Source: Actinomycetota bacterium
GTDB taxonomy: Bacteria; Actinomycetota; CADDZG01; WHSQ01
Assembly (NCBI GenBank): GCA_016781115.1
Contig: JADDQX010000002.1
Location: 1 to 37,816 of the forward strand
DNA length: 37,816 bases
Direction: 5' to 3'
Within the stretch, counting starts at the first letter, position 1; every line of letters begins with the position of its first letter. Under the pieces are notes generated by a model, which made no database searches, was not told where the DNA came from, and was given only the letters and a program-made list of their open reading frames with translations. The position numbers and the translations under genes are program-made. This document shows positions 14,683 through 22,870 of the stretch, one piece after another.

Positions 14683-15957
14683 CTACGCCGGCTCCAACGG
14701 CTCGACCGCACGCGTCCGGTCGAGATGGATCACGACGTCGAACTGGAGGCTCAAGCTCGCGTTGAAGTAATGACTCACCCGTTCCGTGCCCGGTCGGTAG
14801 ATCACGCCGATCGCTCGCTCCAGTCGCTGGGGACGCAGCGAGGATCGGGCGGGCTCGCGACGGAGATCCACTGCGAGGTCCACCAGATGAAGCTCGTGGA
14901 GATCCGCCTCGTAGCTTTCGGGCAGCGCGGGACGCACCGTCTTCACGTGCCCGGGCGAACCCCAGTCATCCGCGGCCGTGACGGTGCCTTCAAAGCTCGT
15001 GAAGCCGACCAGTAGCACCTCGTCGGAGCGATGGTGCTCCCGGACAAGCTGTCCCAGGTTCAGCTCACCTCGGCGGGACATCGATGTGGCCCTCGCGTCT
15101 CCGAGGTGTGAGTTGTGCGCCCAAACGACGATCCTCGCGGGACGGCCGCGAGATGCAGAGAGATAGCGATCCAGACCTTCTAGCGTCTCGAACATGTGAC
15201 GGTCGCGGAGGTTCCATGTGTTGGCGGTGCCTCGATACATCTCCCGGTAGTACTCCTCGGCGTCTCGCACGACCCGCGCGTTCTGCTCGGCGTAGAAGGC
15301 GGCTTCGTCCGCAGGGGTCTGTCCCGGTTCTGATCCCGCTCCAACCGCGGACGCCATCTCTTGTAGCTGCTCGATCACCGCCTCTTCGCATGGGTCCGCG
15401 ATCCCGTAGCCGGTCGCGTAGCCGTAGGTCTGCGGATCGTCTCCAAAGCGTTCGAAACAGCCGTAGCGGCTGCGCGCCCGCTCCGCCGCTTCGGGGTCGA
15501 CCTCGTCCAGGTACCGGATCACCGCGTCCATCGAACGCTCGAGGCTGTAGAGGTCCAACCCGTAGAAGCCGACCTGCTGCTCTGCACCCGCGGCAGCGTT
15601 GTGATCCCGCAGCCATGCCACCAGGTCTCTCACATCGACGTTGCGCCACATCCACTGGGGGAAGTGGTCAAAGCCGCGTAGCGCGTCGTCTGCGTCCTTG
15701 GCGTCTCCGCGGCCGCGTATGAAGCAACCCACCGCGAACGCATCCGGCCAATCCGCCTCGACCGCCACGGCGTCGAAGCCGAACTCCTCGATCAGGAGCT
15801 TCGTGGCCTCGGCTCGAAACCGATAGAACTCGTGGGTCCCGTGTGAGGCCTCGCCCAACAAGACGAAGCGTGCAGAGCCGACAAGTTCTCGAAGGAACCC
15901 GACGTCTTCCGGCCCCTCGAGTGAGATCGCGGCTGGCCGAAGGTCCTCCCGCACCAT
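14683..15957 (-). CDS. Erythromycin-esterase-family protein
   Basis: 424 residues, the usual length. The family active-site region is clear: LLGEASHGTHEFYRFRAE (34–50), with E36, H39 and E43, then the downstream VEADWPDAFAVGCFIRG and VVWAHNSHLGD segments. Some members hydrolyse the lactone ring of erythromycin, but many chromosomal members have unknown substrates, so resistance should not be assumed. The start at 15957 overlaps the stop of the upstream small lipoprotein gene by one base (TGATG), so the two are translationally coupled. Confidence 0.9.
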   Translation of the reverse strand: MVREDLRPAAISLEGPEDVGFLRELVGSARFVLLGEASHGTHEFYRFRAEATKLLIEEFGFDAVAVEADWPDAFAVGCFIRGRGDAKDADDALRGFDHFPQWMWRNVDVRDLVAWLRDHNAAAGAEQQVGFYGLDLYSLERSMDAVIRYLDEVDPEAAERARSRYGCFERFGDDPQTYGYATGYGIADPCEEAVIEQLQEMASAVGAGSEPGQTPADEAAFYAEQNARVVRDAEEYYREMYRGTANTWNLRDRHMFETLEGLDRYLSASRGRPARIVVWAHNSHLGDARATSMSRRGELNLGQLVREHHRSDEVLLVGFTSFEGTVTAADDWGSPGHVKTVRPALPESYEADLHELHLVDLAVDLRREPARSSLRPQRLERAIGVIYRPGTERVSHYFNASLSLQFDVVIHLDRTRAVEPLEPA

Positions 15958-16133
15958 CAGTCCTCGGCGGGAGTCTCCTTGTCGGTGTCGGGCCCCTCGG
16001 TCCCGGGCGCCTGCTCCGCTGGTCCCTGCGGGTCCTGCTCGATCCGTTCGGCAGGATCGGTGTCACAGCCGGGGAAGAAGAACAAAGACCCGGCAAGCAC
16101 CACGCCCGCCAGCCGTCTCCGCGCATCGCTCAT
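15957..16133 (-). CDS. Small lipoprotein
   Basis: 58 residues. Start ATG at 16133 is supported by GAGGAG eight bases upstream. Residues 1–21 are basic (SDARRR) then hydrophobic (LAGVVLAGSLFFFP), ending in the lipidation Cys of F-P-G-C. The mature part is a short, acidic, Pro/Asp/Glu-rich tail (DTDPAERIEQDPQGPAEQ and on) with no fold. It overlaps the start of the erythromycin-esterase-family gene by one base, so it may anchor or regulate that product, or may simply be a surface peptide. Function unknown. Confidence 0.65.
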   Translation of the reverse strand: MSDARRRLAGVVLAGSLFFFPGCDTDPAERIEQDPQGPAEQAPGTEGPDTDKETPAED

Positions 16134-16270
16134 CGGATCCACTCCTCTCATGAAGGCGCGCCCCCGCTCTCGGGCCGCAACCGCGAAGGGTGTCGTCGTC
16201 GCGCGATACCCGGCCCCCGCGCAAGCAAACCGCGCAAGCGCGCTCCCGGGCGCGGTGGCAGAAGACCTGG

Positions 16271-16735
16271 CTACCGGCGGCGCAGATGGTCCCGGAAACC
16301 ATGCAGGGCTATCTCGACCGCCCAGTGCTGCGCCCACAGCAGCACCGGCCGTGCCACATGTATGACGCGGCGGATGCCGCGGTTCGCGATCTCGACATCC
16401 CAAGCAACGGTGCACACAGCACTGGGTGGGTCGTCACGCAGCTCGAGCCGGGCGGTTCCGCTGAGGTCTCCCGACACCTCGCCCACGATCCACTCGGGCG
16501 CCTTGGCGTCCGTAACGGCGACGGAGATCGTCATCTTGAACGGGACGGGCGGGTCGATCTCGAACGAGATCGCGGAGCCGGGGGTAAGAGCTTCTCCGTC
16601 CAGGTGGACGTCGCGCATCCAGGGCCACCAGCTCTCGAAACGGTGGACCTGGCTGAGCTCCCGCCAGAGATCTTCGGCCGAGGCGTCGAACCGATGAGCG
16701 CCGGAGTAGGAGACGTCGAAGGGTGAAGCCACCAC
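16271..16735 (-). CDS. SRPBCC (polyketide cyclase/START-like) protein
   Basis: 154 residues from the GTG at 16735. It begins with the family pattern SYSGAHRFDASAEDLWRELS, followed by WWPWMRDVHLDGEALTPGS and VSGDLSGTARLELRDD, and a long C-terminal helix (IRRVIHVARPVLLWAQHW). This is the helix-grip fold that binds a lipid-like or aromatic ligand in a cavity. Enzyme or carrier role cannot be told from sequence. It is divergent from the esterase that starts 48 bases away. Confidence 0.82.
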   Translation of the reverse strand: MVASPFDVSYSGAHRFDASAEDLWRELSQVHRFESWWPWMRDVHLDGEALTPGSAISFEIDPPVPFKMTISVAVTDAKAPEWIVGEVSGDLSGTARLELRDDPPSAVCTVAWDVEIANRGIRRVIHVARPVLLWAQHWAVEIALHGFRDHLRRR

Positions 16736-16783
16736 CCGACCCTAGAGCCGCGCCTGCGTGCCTGCTTCGTGCGCGGGTAATGA

Positions 16784-17650
16784 TTGAGAACGTTGAAGGG
16801 GTCGGTGATCGGATCTGTTCGTCATGCACGCTTTGTTGCGGCGGCCGCGTTGATCGCGCCCGTCGTCGCTTTGGCCGCCTGCGGGAACGACTCCAGCCAG
16901 AGCCCATTGCAGATATTCCAGCGGAGCCCTGCAGAGCCGGCGGAGGAGGGTCGGATCACGGCTCGTCCGGTCCGAACGCCGAAGGGCGAGCCGCGGAGGG
17001 GACTGCACGCGCTGGAAGCGGCCGAGGACGTCCTCGCGTACGTCCCTTCCGGCTACCGCGAGGGAACGCCGACGCCGCTGGTGCTCATGCTCCATGGAGC
17101 AGGGGGGTGCGCCGAGCGCGGCCTCGGCCCCTTCATCGCGCACGCTGAGAACGAGGGGATCATCCTGGTCGCGCCGTCATCCCGAGGCCGGACCTGGGAC
17201 GTGATCTTGAACGACTTCGGCCCGGACGTGGATCTGATCGACCGGGCGCTGAAGGAGGTCTTCGCGCACTACTCGATCGACCCCCAGAGGCTGGCGGTGG
17301 AAGGCTTCTCCGACGGCGCGTCGTACGCCTTGTCGCTGGGTCGAACGAACGGTGACCTGTTCAGCCACATCATCGCCTTCTCCCCCGGCTTCATGGCGCC
17401 GGGCCAGATCCGGGGGAAGCCGCCGATCTTCATCTCACACGGGGTCGACGATGGCGTCCTTCCGATCGACGTCACCAGCCGCAAGCTGGTTCCGGCGCTG
17501 GAGCGAGCAGGTCACACCGTGAACTACATCGAGTTCGACGGAGGTCACACCCCACTCCCCGACCTCGCGAGAGACGCGCTCGGTTGGTTCCTGGATCGAG
17601 ATGTCCGTGGAGCCGACCGGGGCCAGACACGTCGCAAAGGGACTTGTTAG
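16784..17650 (+). CDS. Lipoprotein esterase (alpha/beta hydrolase, PHB-depolymerase-like)
   Basis: 288 residues if started at the TTG at 16784; a TTG at 16793 or a GTG at 16805 is also possible, and the start is not settled by a strong ribosome site. A lipoprotein signal ends at C33 in L-A-A-C. The hydrolase domain has the oxyanion segment LMLHGAGG, nucleophile elbow GFSDGAS, Asp in SHGVDDGVLP and His in DGGHTPLP. It is close to LpqC-type and phospholipase/carboxylesterase-like enzymes and acts outside the membrane on an ester. Substrate unknown. Confidence 0.85.
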   Translation: MRTLKGSVIGSVRHARFVAAAALIAPVVALAACGNDSSQSPLQIFQRSPAEPAEEGRITARPVRTPKGEPRRGLHALEAAEDVLAYVPSGYREGTPTPLVLMLHGAGGCAERGLGPFIAHAENEGIILVAPSSRGRTWDVILNDFGPDVDLIDRALKEVFAHYSIDPQRLAVEGFSDGASYALSLGRTNGDLFSHIIAFSPGFMAPGQIRGKPPIFISHGVDDGVLPIDVTSRKLVPALERAGHTVNYIEFDGGHTPLPDLARDALGWFLDRDVRGADRGQTRRKGTC

Positions 17651-17832
17651 CCAGTCCCCTCCCGCTCTGGAGCAGACGGCGGGGGTCCGTCGTCGCCGTG
17701 CGGCCCGTGGTTTTTACCCCGAGCGAAGCGAGGCGTCGGCGCCGGTAGGCGACGCGGCACCCGACGGCTGCGGGGCCGGGCGGGCGAGGGACCCCCGGGT
17801 AGCGCCGGGGCTATGTGGGTAAGGCGGCCCCC
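17651..17832 (+). ncRNA. Possible structured leader upstream of the GlsB-like gene
   Basis: This 182-base GC-rich gap has several strong stem possibilities. GCGTCG (17733–17738) can pair with CGACGC (17750–17755), or the overlapping CGTCGG (17734–17739) can pair with CCGACG (17761–17766). The two are mutually exclusive, as in attenuators or riboswitches. I could not match it to a known RNA class. Part of it may also be the terminator of the esterase gene. A candidate only. Confidence 0.2.
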
Positions 17833-18120
17833 ATGGTCGGCTTCCTCATCTCCCTGCTCCTGATCGGCGTCGTCGCGGGCTACCTCGCGCGCTTGTTCGT
17901 CGCCGGGCCCGACCCGATGAGCTTCGGCCAGACCGTCCTGCTCGGCGTCGCCGGCTCGTTCATCGGCGGCACCATAGGGAGCCTCCTGATAGAGAAACGC
18001 TTCGTCATCGCACCCGCCAGCCTCGGGCTCGCGCTTCCCGGGGCCGTCCTGGCTCTCCTGATCTATCGCAAGCGCAAGTACGGCGAGATCATGCCTCCGC
18101 GGCCGAGGAGAACCCTGTAG
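17833..18120 (+). CDS. GlsB/YeaQ/YmgE-family membrane protein
   Basis: 95 residues from the ATG at 17833; a GTG at 17815 in the same frame would add six. Three transmembrane helices with glycine-rich turns (LISLLLIGVVAGYLARLFVAG, LLGVAGSFIGGTIGSLL, LGLALPGAVLALLIY) and a basic C-terminal tail fit the GlsB/YeaQ/YmgE (transglycosylase-associated) family, which is linked to envelope stress though its biochemistry is unknown. It ends five bases before malQ and may be co-transcribed with it. Confidence 0.82.
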   Translation: MVGFLISLLLIGVVAGYLARLFVAGPDPMSFGQTVLLGVAGSFIGGTIGSLLIEKRFVIAPASLGLALPGAVLALLIYRKRKYGEIMPPRPRRTL

Positions 18121-18125
18121 CGAGC

Positions 18126-19976
18126 GTGGATGCAGGCGAACTCGCGCGTCGCTGGGGGATCCAAACGCGCTACGAGAACTTCAACAAGGAAGTGCAGGTC
18201 GTTCCCGCCGAGACGGTAGACCTCCTCTTGGAGGTGATGGACGCCCGCGAGCAGGGCCCTCCCCCGGCTGGAGCGCAGGTGACCACGCCGGGCGCCGGCG
18301 TCGATCTGACGAACGTCGTGGAGCTGCGGACGGAAGACGGCGGCAGCGAGGTCGTGGTGGACGCGCTGCCCGACGACCTTCCGCTCGGCTATCACCGGCT
18401 CGTCCGCAACGACGGCAGCGAGCAAACCTTGATCGTCAGCCCCGGCGCGTGCCACTTCCCCGAAAGCTTGCGCATCTGGGGCTGGGCGCTGCAGCTCTAC
18501 TCACTGCTATCGAAGACGAGCTGGGGGATCGGCGACCTGGGCGACCTGCGCCGGTTCGCGCGTTGGGCGCAGCAGAGCGGCGCGGGAGCGATCATGTTGA
18601 ACCCTCTGCATGCTGCGCTTCCGTTAGAGAGCCAGCAACCGAGCCCCTACTTCCCGAGCAGTCGCTGCTTCCGCAACCCGCTGTACCTGCGCATCGAAGA
18701 CGTGCCGGGGGCAGATGACGTTGCGGGGATCAGCGACCTCGCTACCGAGGGCCGCGCCCTGAACGAGGCAGCCACGATCGATCGCGACCGCGTCTACGAC
18801 CTCAAGATGCAGGCGCTGGAGAAGCTGTGGGCGGAGGCGCCGAAGACCGAGTTCGAGACGTGGGCGGAGGACCAGGGGGAGGTGTTGCGCAGTTACGCGA
18901 CCTACGCGTCTATCGCGGAGGCGCACGGCGGTGGCCCCGGAAGCGGGTGGCCGGCGGATCTGGCGCGCGGGGAACCGAACGCGCTGAGGGTATGGCAGGA
19001 GGAGCACTCGGACCGCATCACCTTCCACGGCTGGATCCAGTGGCTGTTGGAGCGGCAACTGGCCGACGCCTCGCGCGAGGTGGGACTGGTCAACGACCTC
19101 GCGATCGGGGTGGATCCCGACGGGGCGGACGCGTGGTTGTGGCAAGACGCCTTCGTCCGGGGTGTGACGGTGGGGGCTCCTCCCGACGAGTTCAACCTCG
19201 CGGGTCAGAACTGGGGGCTTCCTCCGATGGACCCGTGGAAGCTGCGGGCCGGCGGATACGAGCCGTTCATCCGAACGATCCGCTCCGCGATGCGGCACAG
19301 CTCCGGCATCCGCATAGATCACGTGATGGGGCTCTTCCGACTCTTCTGGATCCCTGACGGCGCGGAGGCCGCGGCAGGCGCCTACGTGCGCTACCCGCAC
19401 GACGATCTGCTCAACATCGTCGCGCTCGAGAGCCACCGGGCGCAGGCGTACGTCGTCGGCGAAGACCTCGGAACCGTCGAGGACGTGGTGCGGGACGAGA
19501 TGGAGCGCCGAAAGATGCTGTCGTACAGGTTGTTGTGGTTCGAAGAGGACCTGCCCGACAGCTATCCCGAGCTGGCGCTCGCGGCGGTGACGAACCACGA
19601 CCTCCAAACGGTGGCGGGCTTGTGGTCGCGAAGCGACATCGAGAGCCAGCAGGAGGTCGGGCTGGAGGTGAACGTCGAGGGGACAGAGGCTCAGCGGGAG
19701 CAGCTGCGTCGGTGGCTGGAGCTAGACGACGACGCCCCCATCGAGGAGGTCATCCTTGGCACCTACCGTTTGCTCGGCCGCGCCTCCTGCGCGGTCGTGA
19801 TGGCGACGCTCGAAGACGTGCTCGGGGTCACCGAAAGACCGAACGTGCCCGGAACGAGCGACGAACGACCGAACTGGTCGCTGCCGCTTCCGCTTCCGCT
19901 GGAGGAGATCGAGCGACACGAGCGGGTGAACCGGGTTATGGAGCTCCTAGCGCGAGAACGAGAGCGAGTGCTGTGA
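18126..19976 (+). CDS. malQ: 4-alpha-glucanotransferase (amylomaltase)
   Basis: 616 residues from the GTG at 18126. The glycoside hydrolase family 77 barrel is complete: WGWALQLYSLLSKTSWGIGD, NPLHAALPLESQQPSPYFPS, nucleophile D398 in RIDHVMGLFRLF, acid/base E446 in GEDLGTV, and transition-state stabiliser D492 in VTNHDLQTVAG (usually T-x-D-x-P/T). The N-terminal 110 residues are the beta-sandwich seen in longer bacterial MalQ. The enzyme moves glucan chains between maltodextrins in the cytoplasm, so it could act on sugars from the CUT1 importer, but the two loci are not adjacent. The stop overlaps recQ as GTGA. Confidence 0.94.
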   Translation: MDAGELARRWGIQTRYENFNKEVQVVPAETVDLLLEVMDAREQGPPPAGAQVTTPGAGVDLTNVVELRTEDGGSEVVVDALPDDLPLGYHRLVRNDGSEQTLIVSPGACHFPESLRIWGWALQLYSLLSKTSWGIGDLGDLRRFARWAQQSGAGAIMLNPLHAALPLESQQPSPYFPSSRCFRNPLYLRIEDVPGADDVAGISDLATEGRALNEAATIDRDRVYDLKMQALEKLWAEAPKTEFETWAEDQGEVLRSYATYASIAEAHGGGPGSGWPADLARGEPNALRVWQEEHSDRITFHGWIQWLLERQLADASREVGLVNDLAIGVDPDGADAWLWQDAFVRGVTVGAPPDEFNLAGQNWGLPPMDPWKLRAGGYEPFIRTIRSAMRHSSGIRIDHVMGLFRLFWIPDGAEAAAGAYVRYPHDDLLNIVALESHRAQAYVVGEDLGTVEDVVRDEMERRKMLSYRLLWFEEDLPDSYPELALAAVTNHDLQTVAGLWSRSDIESQQEVGLEVNVEGTEAQREQLRRWLELDDDAPIEEVILGTYRLLGRASCAVVMATLEDVLGVTERPNVPGTSDERPNWSLPLPLPLEEIERHERVNRVMELLARERERVL

Positions 19977-21385
19977 AGAAAGAAAAGGTCGACATGCACG
20001 AGGTTGCGCGCGAGCGCTTCGGCTATGACAGCCTTCTGCCGGGCCAAGAACAAGCGATGAGGGCCGTGCTCGAGGGGCGGGACACGCTGGCGATCATGCC
20101 GACGGGCTCCGGGAAGTCGGCGATCTACCAGATCCCGGCCCTCTTGCTCGACGGCCCCACGGTTGTGGTCTCGCCTCTGATCGCGCTGCAACGGGATCAG
20201 GTCGAGGCCCTGGATGACACCGGCGTGGCCGACGCGGCGCAGGCGAACTCGACGCTCTCCGCGACGGAACGGTCAGAGACTTTCGACCGACTCGACTCCG
20301 GTGATCTCGAGTTCCTGTTCCTCGCGCCGGAGCAGTTCTCCAACGAGGAGACGATGGCCCGCGTGCGCGAGGCGCAGCCGTCGCTGTTCGTGGTCGACGA
20401 GGCCCATTGCATCAGCGCGTGGGGCCACGACTTCCGCCCGGACTACCTGAACCTAGGCACGGTCGCGGACGAGTTGGGCCGCCCGCCGATCCTGGCCCTC
20501 ACGGCAACGGCCTCTCCTCTCGTTAGGGACGAGATCATGGCGCGGCTGTCGATGAAGGATCCGGAGGTCGTCGTCCGCGGCTTCGATCGCCCGAACATCC
20601 GGCTCGAGGTGCGGCGGTTCGCAGACGAGAACGCTAAGCGCAGCGCGCTCCTGGAATGCGTTAGTGAGGCAAAGAAGCCCGGCATCGTCTACGTCTCTAC
20701 GCGCCGCGCAGGGGAGGACCTGGCGGGCGAGCTGTGGAAGCAGGGGGTAGGCGCGGTCTACTACCACGGAGGCATGACCCGCTCGGAGCGCGAAGAAGCC
20801 CAAGAGGCTTTCATGGAGAACGCGTTCGAAGTCGTGGTTGCGACCACTGCGTTCGGGATGGGGATCGACAAGCCCGACGTCCGCTTCGTCTTCCACTACG
20901 ACATCCCCGATTCGGTCGACTCGCTCTACCAGGAGATCGGGCGCGCGGGGCGGGACGACGAGCCGGCGGAGGCGGTGCTGTTCTATAGGTCGGAGGATCT
21001 GGGGATAAGGCGTTTCTTCGCGGCGAGCGGCGGCTCGGACGAAGAGGCGGAACAACGAAAGATGCTGGACCAGTCTCGGCTCGACATGATGCGCGCGTAT
21101 GCCGAGACCCAGGATTGCAGGAGGCAGTTCCTGCTCAACTACTTCGGCGAAGCCTTCGACGACCCGTGCGACCGTTGCGACAACTGCGAGGCGGGCACCA
21201 CGGTGCCCGCCTCGGTCACGCTCCCGTTCGAGCTCAACGCGCGGGTCCACCATGACTCCTGGGGTGACGGCATGGTTATGCGTTACGAGGGCGACAAGGT
21301 CGTCGTCCTCTTCGACGAACAGGGCTACAAGACGCTGTCGGTCGAGATGGTCACCGAAGGAAACCTCCTAACTCTTCTGTGCTAA
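19973..21385 (+). CDS. recQ: RecQ-family DNA helicase with tudor-like C-terminus
   Basis: 470 residues from the GTG at 19973 (GTGA overlap with malQ); an ATG at 19994 with AAAAGG upstream is an alternative. Helicase motifs: Q in PGQEQAM, Walker A MPTGSGKS (42–49), DEAH at 142–145, LTATAS, and motif VI QEIGRAGRD. Zinc-binding Cys C382, C399, C402 and C405 follow. After the zinc site there is no winged-helix or HRDC domain. Instead residues about 423–460 (ARVHHDSWGDGMVMRYEGDK and on) resemble the small C-terminal beta-barrel of UvrD/PcrA helicases. It unwinds DNA 3' to 5' in repair. The stop TAA lies inside a copy of the 43-nt repeat. Confidence 0.93.
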   Translation: MKKEKVDMHEVARERFGYDSLLPGQEQAMRAVLEGRDTLAIMPTGSGKSAIYQIPALLLDGPTVVVSPLIALQRDQVEALDDTGVADAAQANSTLSATERSETFDRLDSGDLEFLFLAPEQFSNEETMARVREAQPSLFVVDEAHCISAWGHDFRPDYLNLGTVADELGRPPILALTATASPLVRDEIMARLSMKDPEVVVRGFDRPNIRLEVRRFADENAKRSALLECVSEAKKPGIVYVSTRRAGEDLAGELWKQGVGAVYYHGGMTRSEREEAQEAFMENAFEVVVATTAFGMGIDKPDVRFVFHYDIPDSVDSLYQEIGRAGRDDEPAEAVLFYRSEDLGIRRFFAASGGSDEEAEQRKMLDQSRLDMMRAYAETQDCRRQFLLNYFGEAFDDPCDRCDNCEAGTTVPASVTLPFELNARVHHDSWGDGMVMRYEGDKVVVLFDEQGYKTLSVEMVTEGNLLTLLC

Positions 21386-21423
21386 CTGGACTACGTGCCA
21401 GCGTCGCTTTCCGACGTCAGAAC
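21381..21423 (+). repeat. 43-nt dispersed repeat, copy 1
   Basis: Starts GCTAACTGGACTACGT and ends CGACGTCAGAAC. It overlaps the recQ stop codon. Inside, GCGTCG can pair with CGACGT across five bases. 33 or 34 of 43 positions match each of the other three copies. The rest of the gap to 21455 holds a weak stem-loop (CGCCGG 21428–21433 with CCGGCG 21448–21453) between convergent genes. Confidence 0.75.
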
Positions 21424-21455
21424 ACGCCGCCGGTCCACGAGTGGGCTCCGGCGCG

Positions 21456-21818
21456 TCAGGAGATGGTCGTGAACGTCGCGGTCGCGTAGGCGATGTGTTC
21501 GCCGGTCTCCTCTTGGAAGACCTCGGCCTCCAGAACCGTGAACCGCTTGCCCTTGCGACGCACTTCTGCGGTGGCCACGATCATGCCTTCTTGACCCGGC
21601 TCTAGGTAGTTGACCTTCGCCTCGACGGTCACCGGCTGCTCGTCGTCAAGGGTGGAGGCGAGGGCCGAGCCCATGGCGCAGTCCGCCAGCGTGGCGATCG
21701 CTCCACCATGCAAGATGCCGCCGTCGTTGAGGTGCTGTTTCTCCGCGCGCATCGTGAGGCGGGCTCTACCGTCACCTCTTTCGGCGATCTCGATGCCAAG
21801 CGTCTCGCGGAACGCCAT
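21456..21818 (-). CDS. PaaI-type hotdog thioesterase
   Basis: 120 residues from the ATG at 21818, which overlaps the stop of the SDR gene by one base (TGATG). The hotdog-fold signature is clear: HLNDGGILHGGAIATLADCA, then VTVEAKVNYLEPGQEG and a C-terminal GEHIAYATATF strand. Members hydrolyse acyl-CoA or aryl-CoA thioesters in the cytoplasm, usually as tetramers. Coupled to the SDR, it may clear a CoA intermediate made by that enzyme. Substrate unknown. Confidence 0.9.
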   Translation of the reverse strand: MAFRETLGIEIAERGDGRARLTMRAEKQHLNDGGILHGGAIATLADCAMGSALASTLDDEQPVTVEAKVNYLEPGQEGMIVATAEVRRKGKRFTVLEAEVFQEETGEHIAYATATFTTIS

Positions 21819-22576
21819 CACCGGCTTCCCGCCGCCGCCATCAACATCAAGCCGCCATCGACGACGAACGATGCGCCCGTGGCGTAGCTCGACTCGGGCG
21901 ACGCGAGGAACACCACGAAGTCCGCGATCTCCCGCGCGTGACCGGGACGACCCGCGGGGATGTTGTCGCGGACCTCGGTCTGCGGGTCGGTGTCTTCGTT
22001 GCCGGTCATCTTCGTCGCGATCTCTCCCGGCGCGATCGCATTCACGGTGATGCCGTGCTCCGCAAGTTCGAGAGCCATGACCTTCGTCAGGAGGCCGAGC
22101 CCGCCTTTGGCGGCGCAATAGGCCGACGACTTCGGCAGCGGGATGTGCTCGTGCACCGACGTGACGTTGATGATGCGCCCGTGGGTCTTGTTCTCGACCA
22201 TGTGACGGGCCGCGGTCTGCGCGCAGAGGAAGGCACCGGTGAGGTTGATGTCTAGAACCTGCTTCCACTTCTCGAGCGACAGGTCGACGAAGGCATCTGA
22301 GTGACCGGCGCCCGCGTTGTTCACGAAGACGTCGAGACCGCCGAGCCGCTGGATCAGGTCCGAGACGACGGCGGGCGCTACTGCAGGGTCGGACAGATCG
22401 AGATGGGCGACTTCCGCCGTGCCGCCCTCCGCCCTGATCTCCTCCGCGACTTCCTTCGCCCCGACCTCGTCGCTGTGCCAGGTGATCCCGACGTCGTAGC
22501 CCGCCTGGGCTAGCGCGACCGCGGTGGCCTTCCCGATCCCGGCGCTGCCACCGGTGACGATGGCTTTGCGCGCCAT
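21818..22576 (-). CDS. Short-chain dehydrogenase/reductase
   Basis: 252 residues, a classical SDR: TGGSAGIG cofactor loop at residues 8–15, NNAG, catalytic Ser in INVTSVHEH, YCAAK catalytic Tyr/Lys pair and IAPGEIATKM. The order and length match the 3-oxoacyl-ACP reductase/glucose dehydrogenase branch that often uses NADP(H). The substrate cannot be assigned. The gene is coupled by one-base overlaps both to DUF3072 upstream and to the thioesterase downstream, so it shares their stress-type promoter. Confidence 0.92.
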   Translation of the reverse strand: MARKAIVTGGSAGIGKATAVALAQAGYDVGITWHSDEVGAKEVAEEIRAEGGTAEVAHLDLSDPAVAPAVVSDLIQRLGGLDVFVNNAGAGHSDAFVDLSLEKWKQVLDINLTGAFLCAQTAARHMVENKTHGRIINVTSVHEHIPLPKSSAYCAAKGGLGLLTKVMALELAEHGITVNAIAPGEIATKMTGNEDTDPQTEVRDNIPAGRPGHAREIADFVVFLASPESSYATGASFVVDGGLMLMAAAGSR

Positions 22577-22794
22577 CAGGAGCCGTTGCCGGAGGTGCCG
22601 CGACCGGTCTTCTGCTGCAGCTCGTCGATCTTCTGCGATGCCTCAGCCTTCGTCAGGTTCTCGTCGACCTTCTCGCCGGCTTCGGTGGCGAGGGTGTTGA
22701 GGTACGAGGCTTGGGCGCCCGTCATCTCTTCATCGCCCGTCACCCACTCCTCGGGGTCCTTCTGCACGTTGTCCGCGTTGGCTTGGTCGGCCAT
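22576..22794 (-). CDS. DUF3072-family small protein
   Basis: 72 residues, acidic and without Cys or membrane segments. The core EEMTGAQASYLNTLATEAGE followed by LTKAEASQKIDELQ is the DUF3072 signature, a short helical domain of unknown role found in actinobacteria and others. Start ATG at 22794 with a strong ribosome site (GAGGAGG). It is the first gene of a three-gene operon (DUF3072–SDR–thioesterase) behind a stress-sigma-like promoter and a LexA-like palindrome. Confidence 0.88.
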   Translation of the reverse strand: MADQANADNVQKDPEEWVTGDEEMTGAQASYLNTLATEAGEKVDENLTKAEASQKIDELQQKTGRGTSGNGS

Positions 22795-22832
22795 AGGTCT
22801 GCCTCCTCGCTTCGTGTTCTTTCGGAGCCGGA

Positions 22833-22857
22833 TTACCCACGGAGACAGGGGCTAAAC
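22833..22857 (-). promoter_or_regulatory. SigB/SigF-type stress promoter
   Basis: On the minus strand GTTT (22857 to 22854) and GGGTAA (22838 to 22833) are separated by 15 bases, matching the general-stress sigma consensus GTTT-N14–16-GGGTA. It lies about 40 bases ahead of the DUF3072 start. Its first G is the last base of the LexA-like palindrome. Confidence 0.6.
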
Positions 22858-22870
22858 GAACATATGTTCG
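22857..22870. promoter_or_regulatory. Perfect LexA-like palindrome
   Basis: CGAACATATGTTCG is a perfect 14-base palindrome and matches the Gram-positive/actinobacterial LexA box CGAAC-N4-GTTCG at every fixed position. It abuts the -35 of the DUF3072 promoter, where a bound repressor would block polymerase. The only nearby gene it could control is the minus-strand DUF3072 operon. Confidence 0.6.

Noticed and set aside
14683..15957. Macrolide resistance from the erythromycin-esterase-family gene
   Set aside because: Many chromosomal members of this family have no macrolide activity and there is no resistance context or mobile element here.
17601..17822. Plus-strand open frame of 73 codons in the gap before the GlsB-like gene
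   Set aside because: It overlaps the end of the esterase gene out of frame, is Arg/Ala/Gly-rich and has no ribosome site or family match.
21381..21423. The 43-nt repeat as an integron attC site
   Set aside because: GCTAAC recalls one attC end, but there is no matching GTTRRRY end, no cassette array and no integrase.
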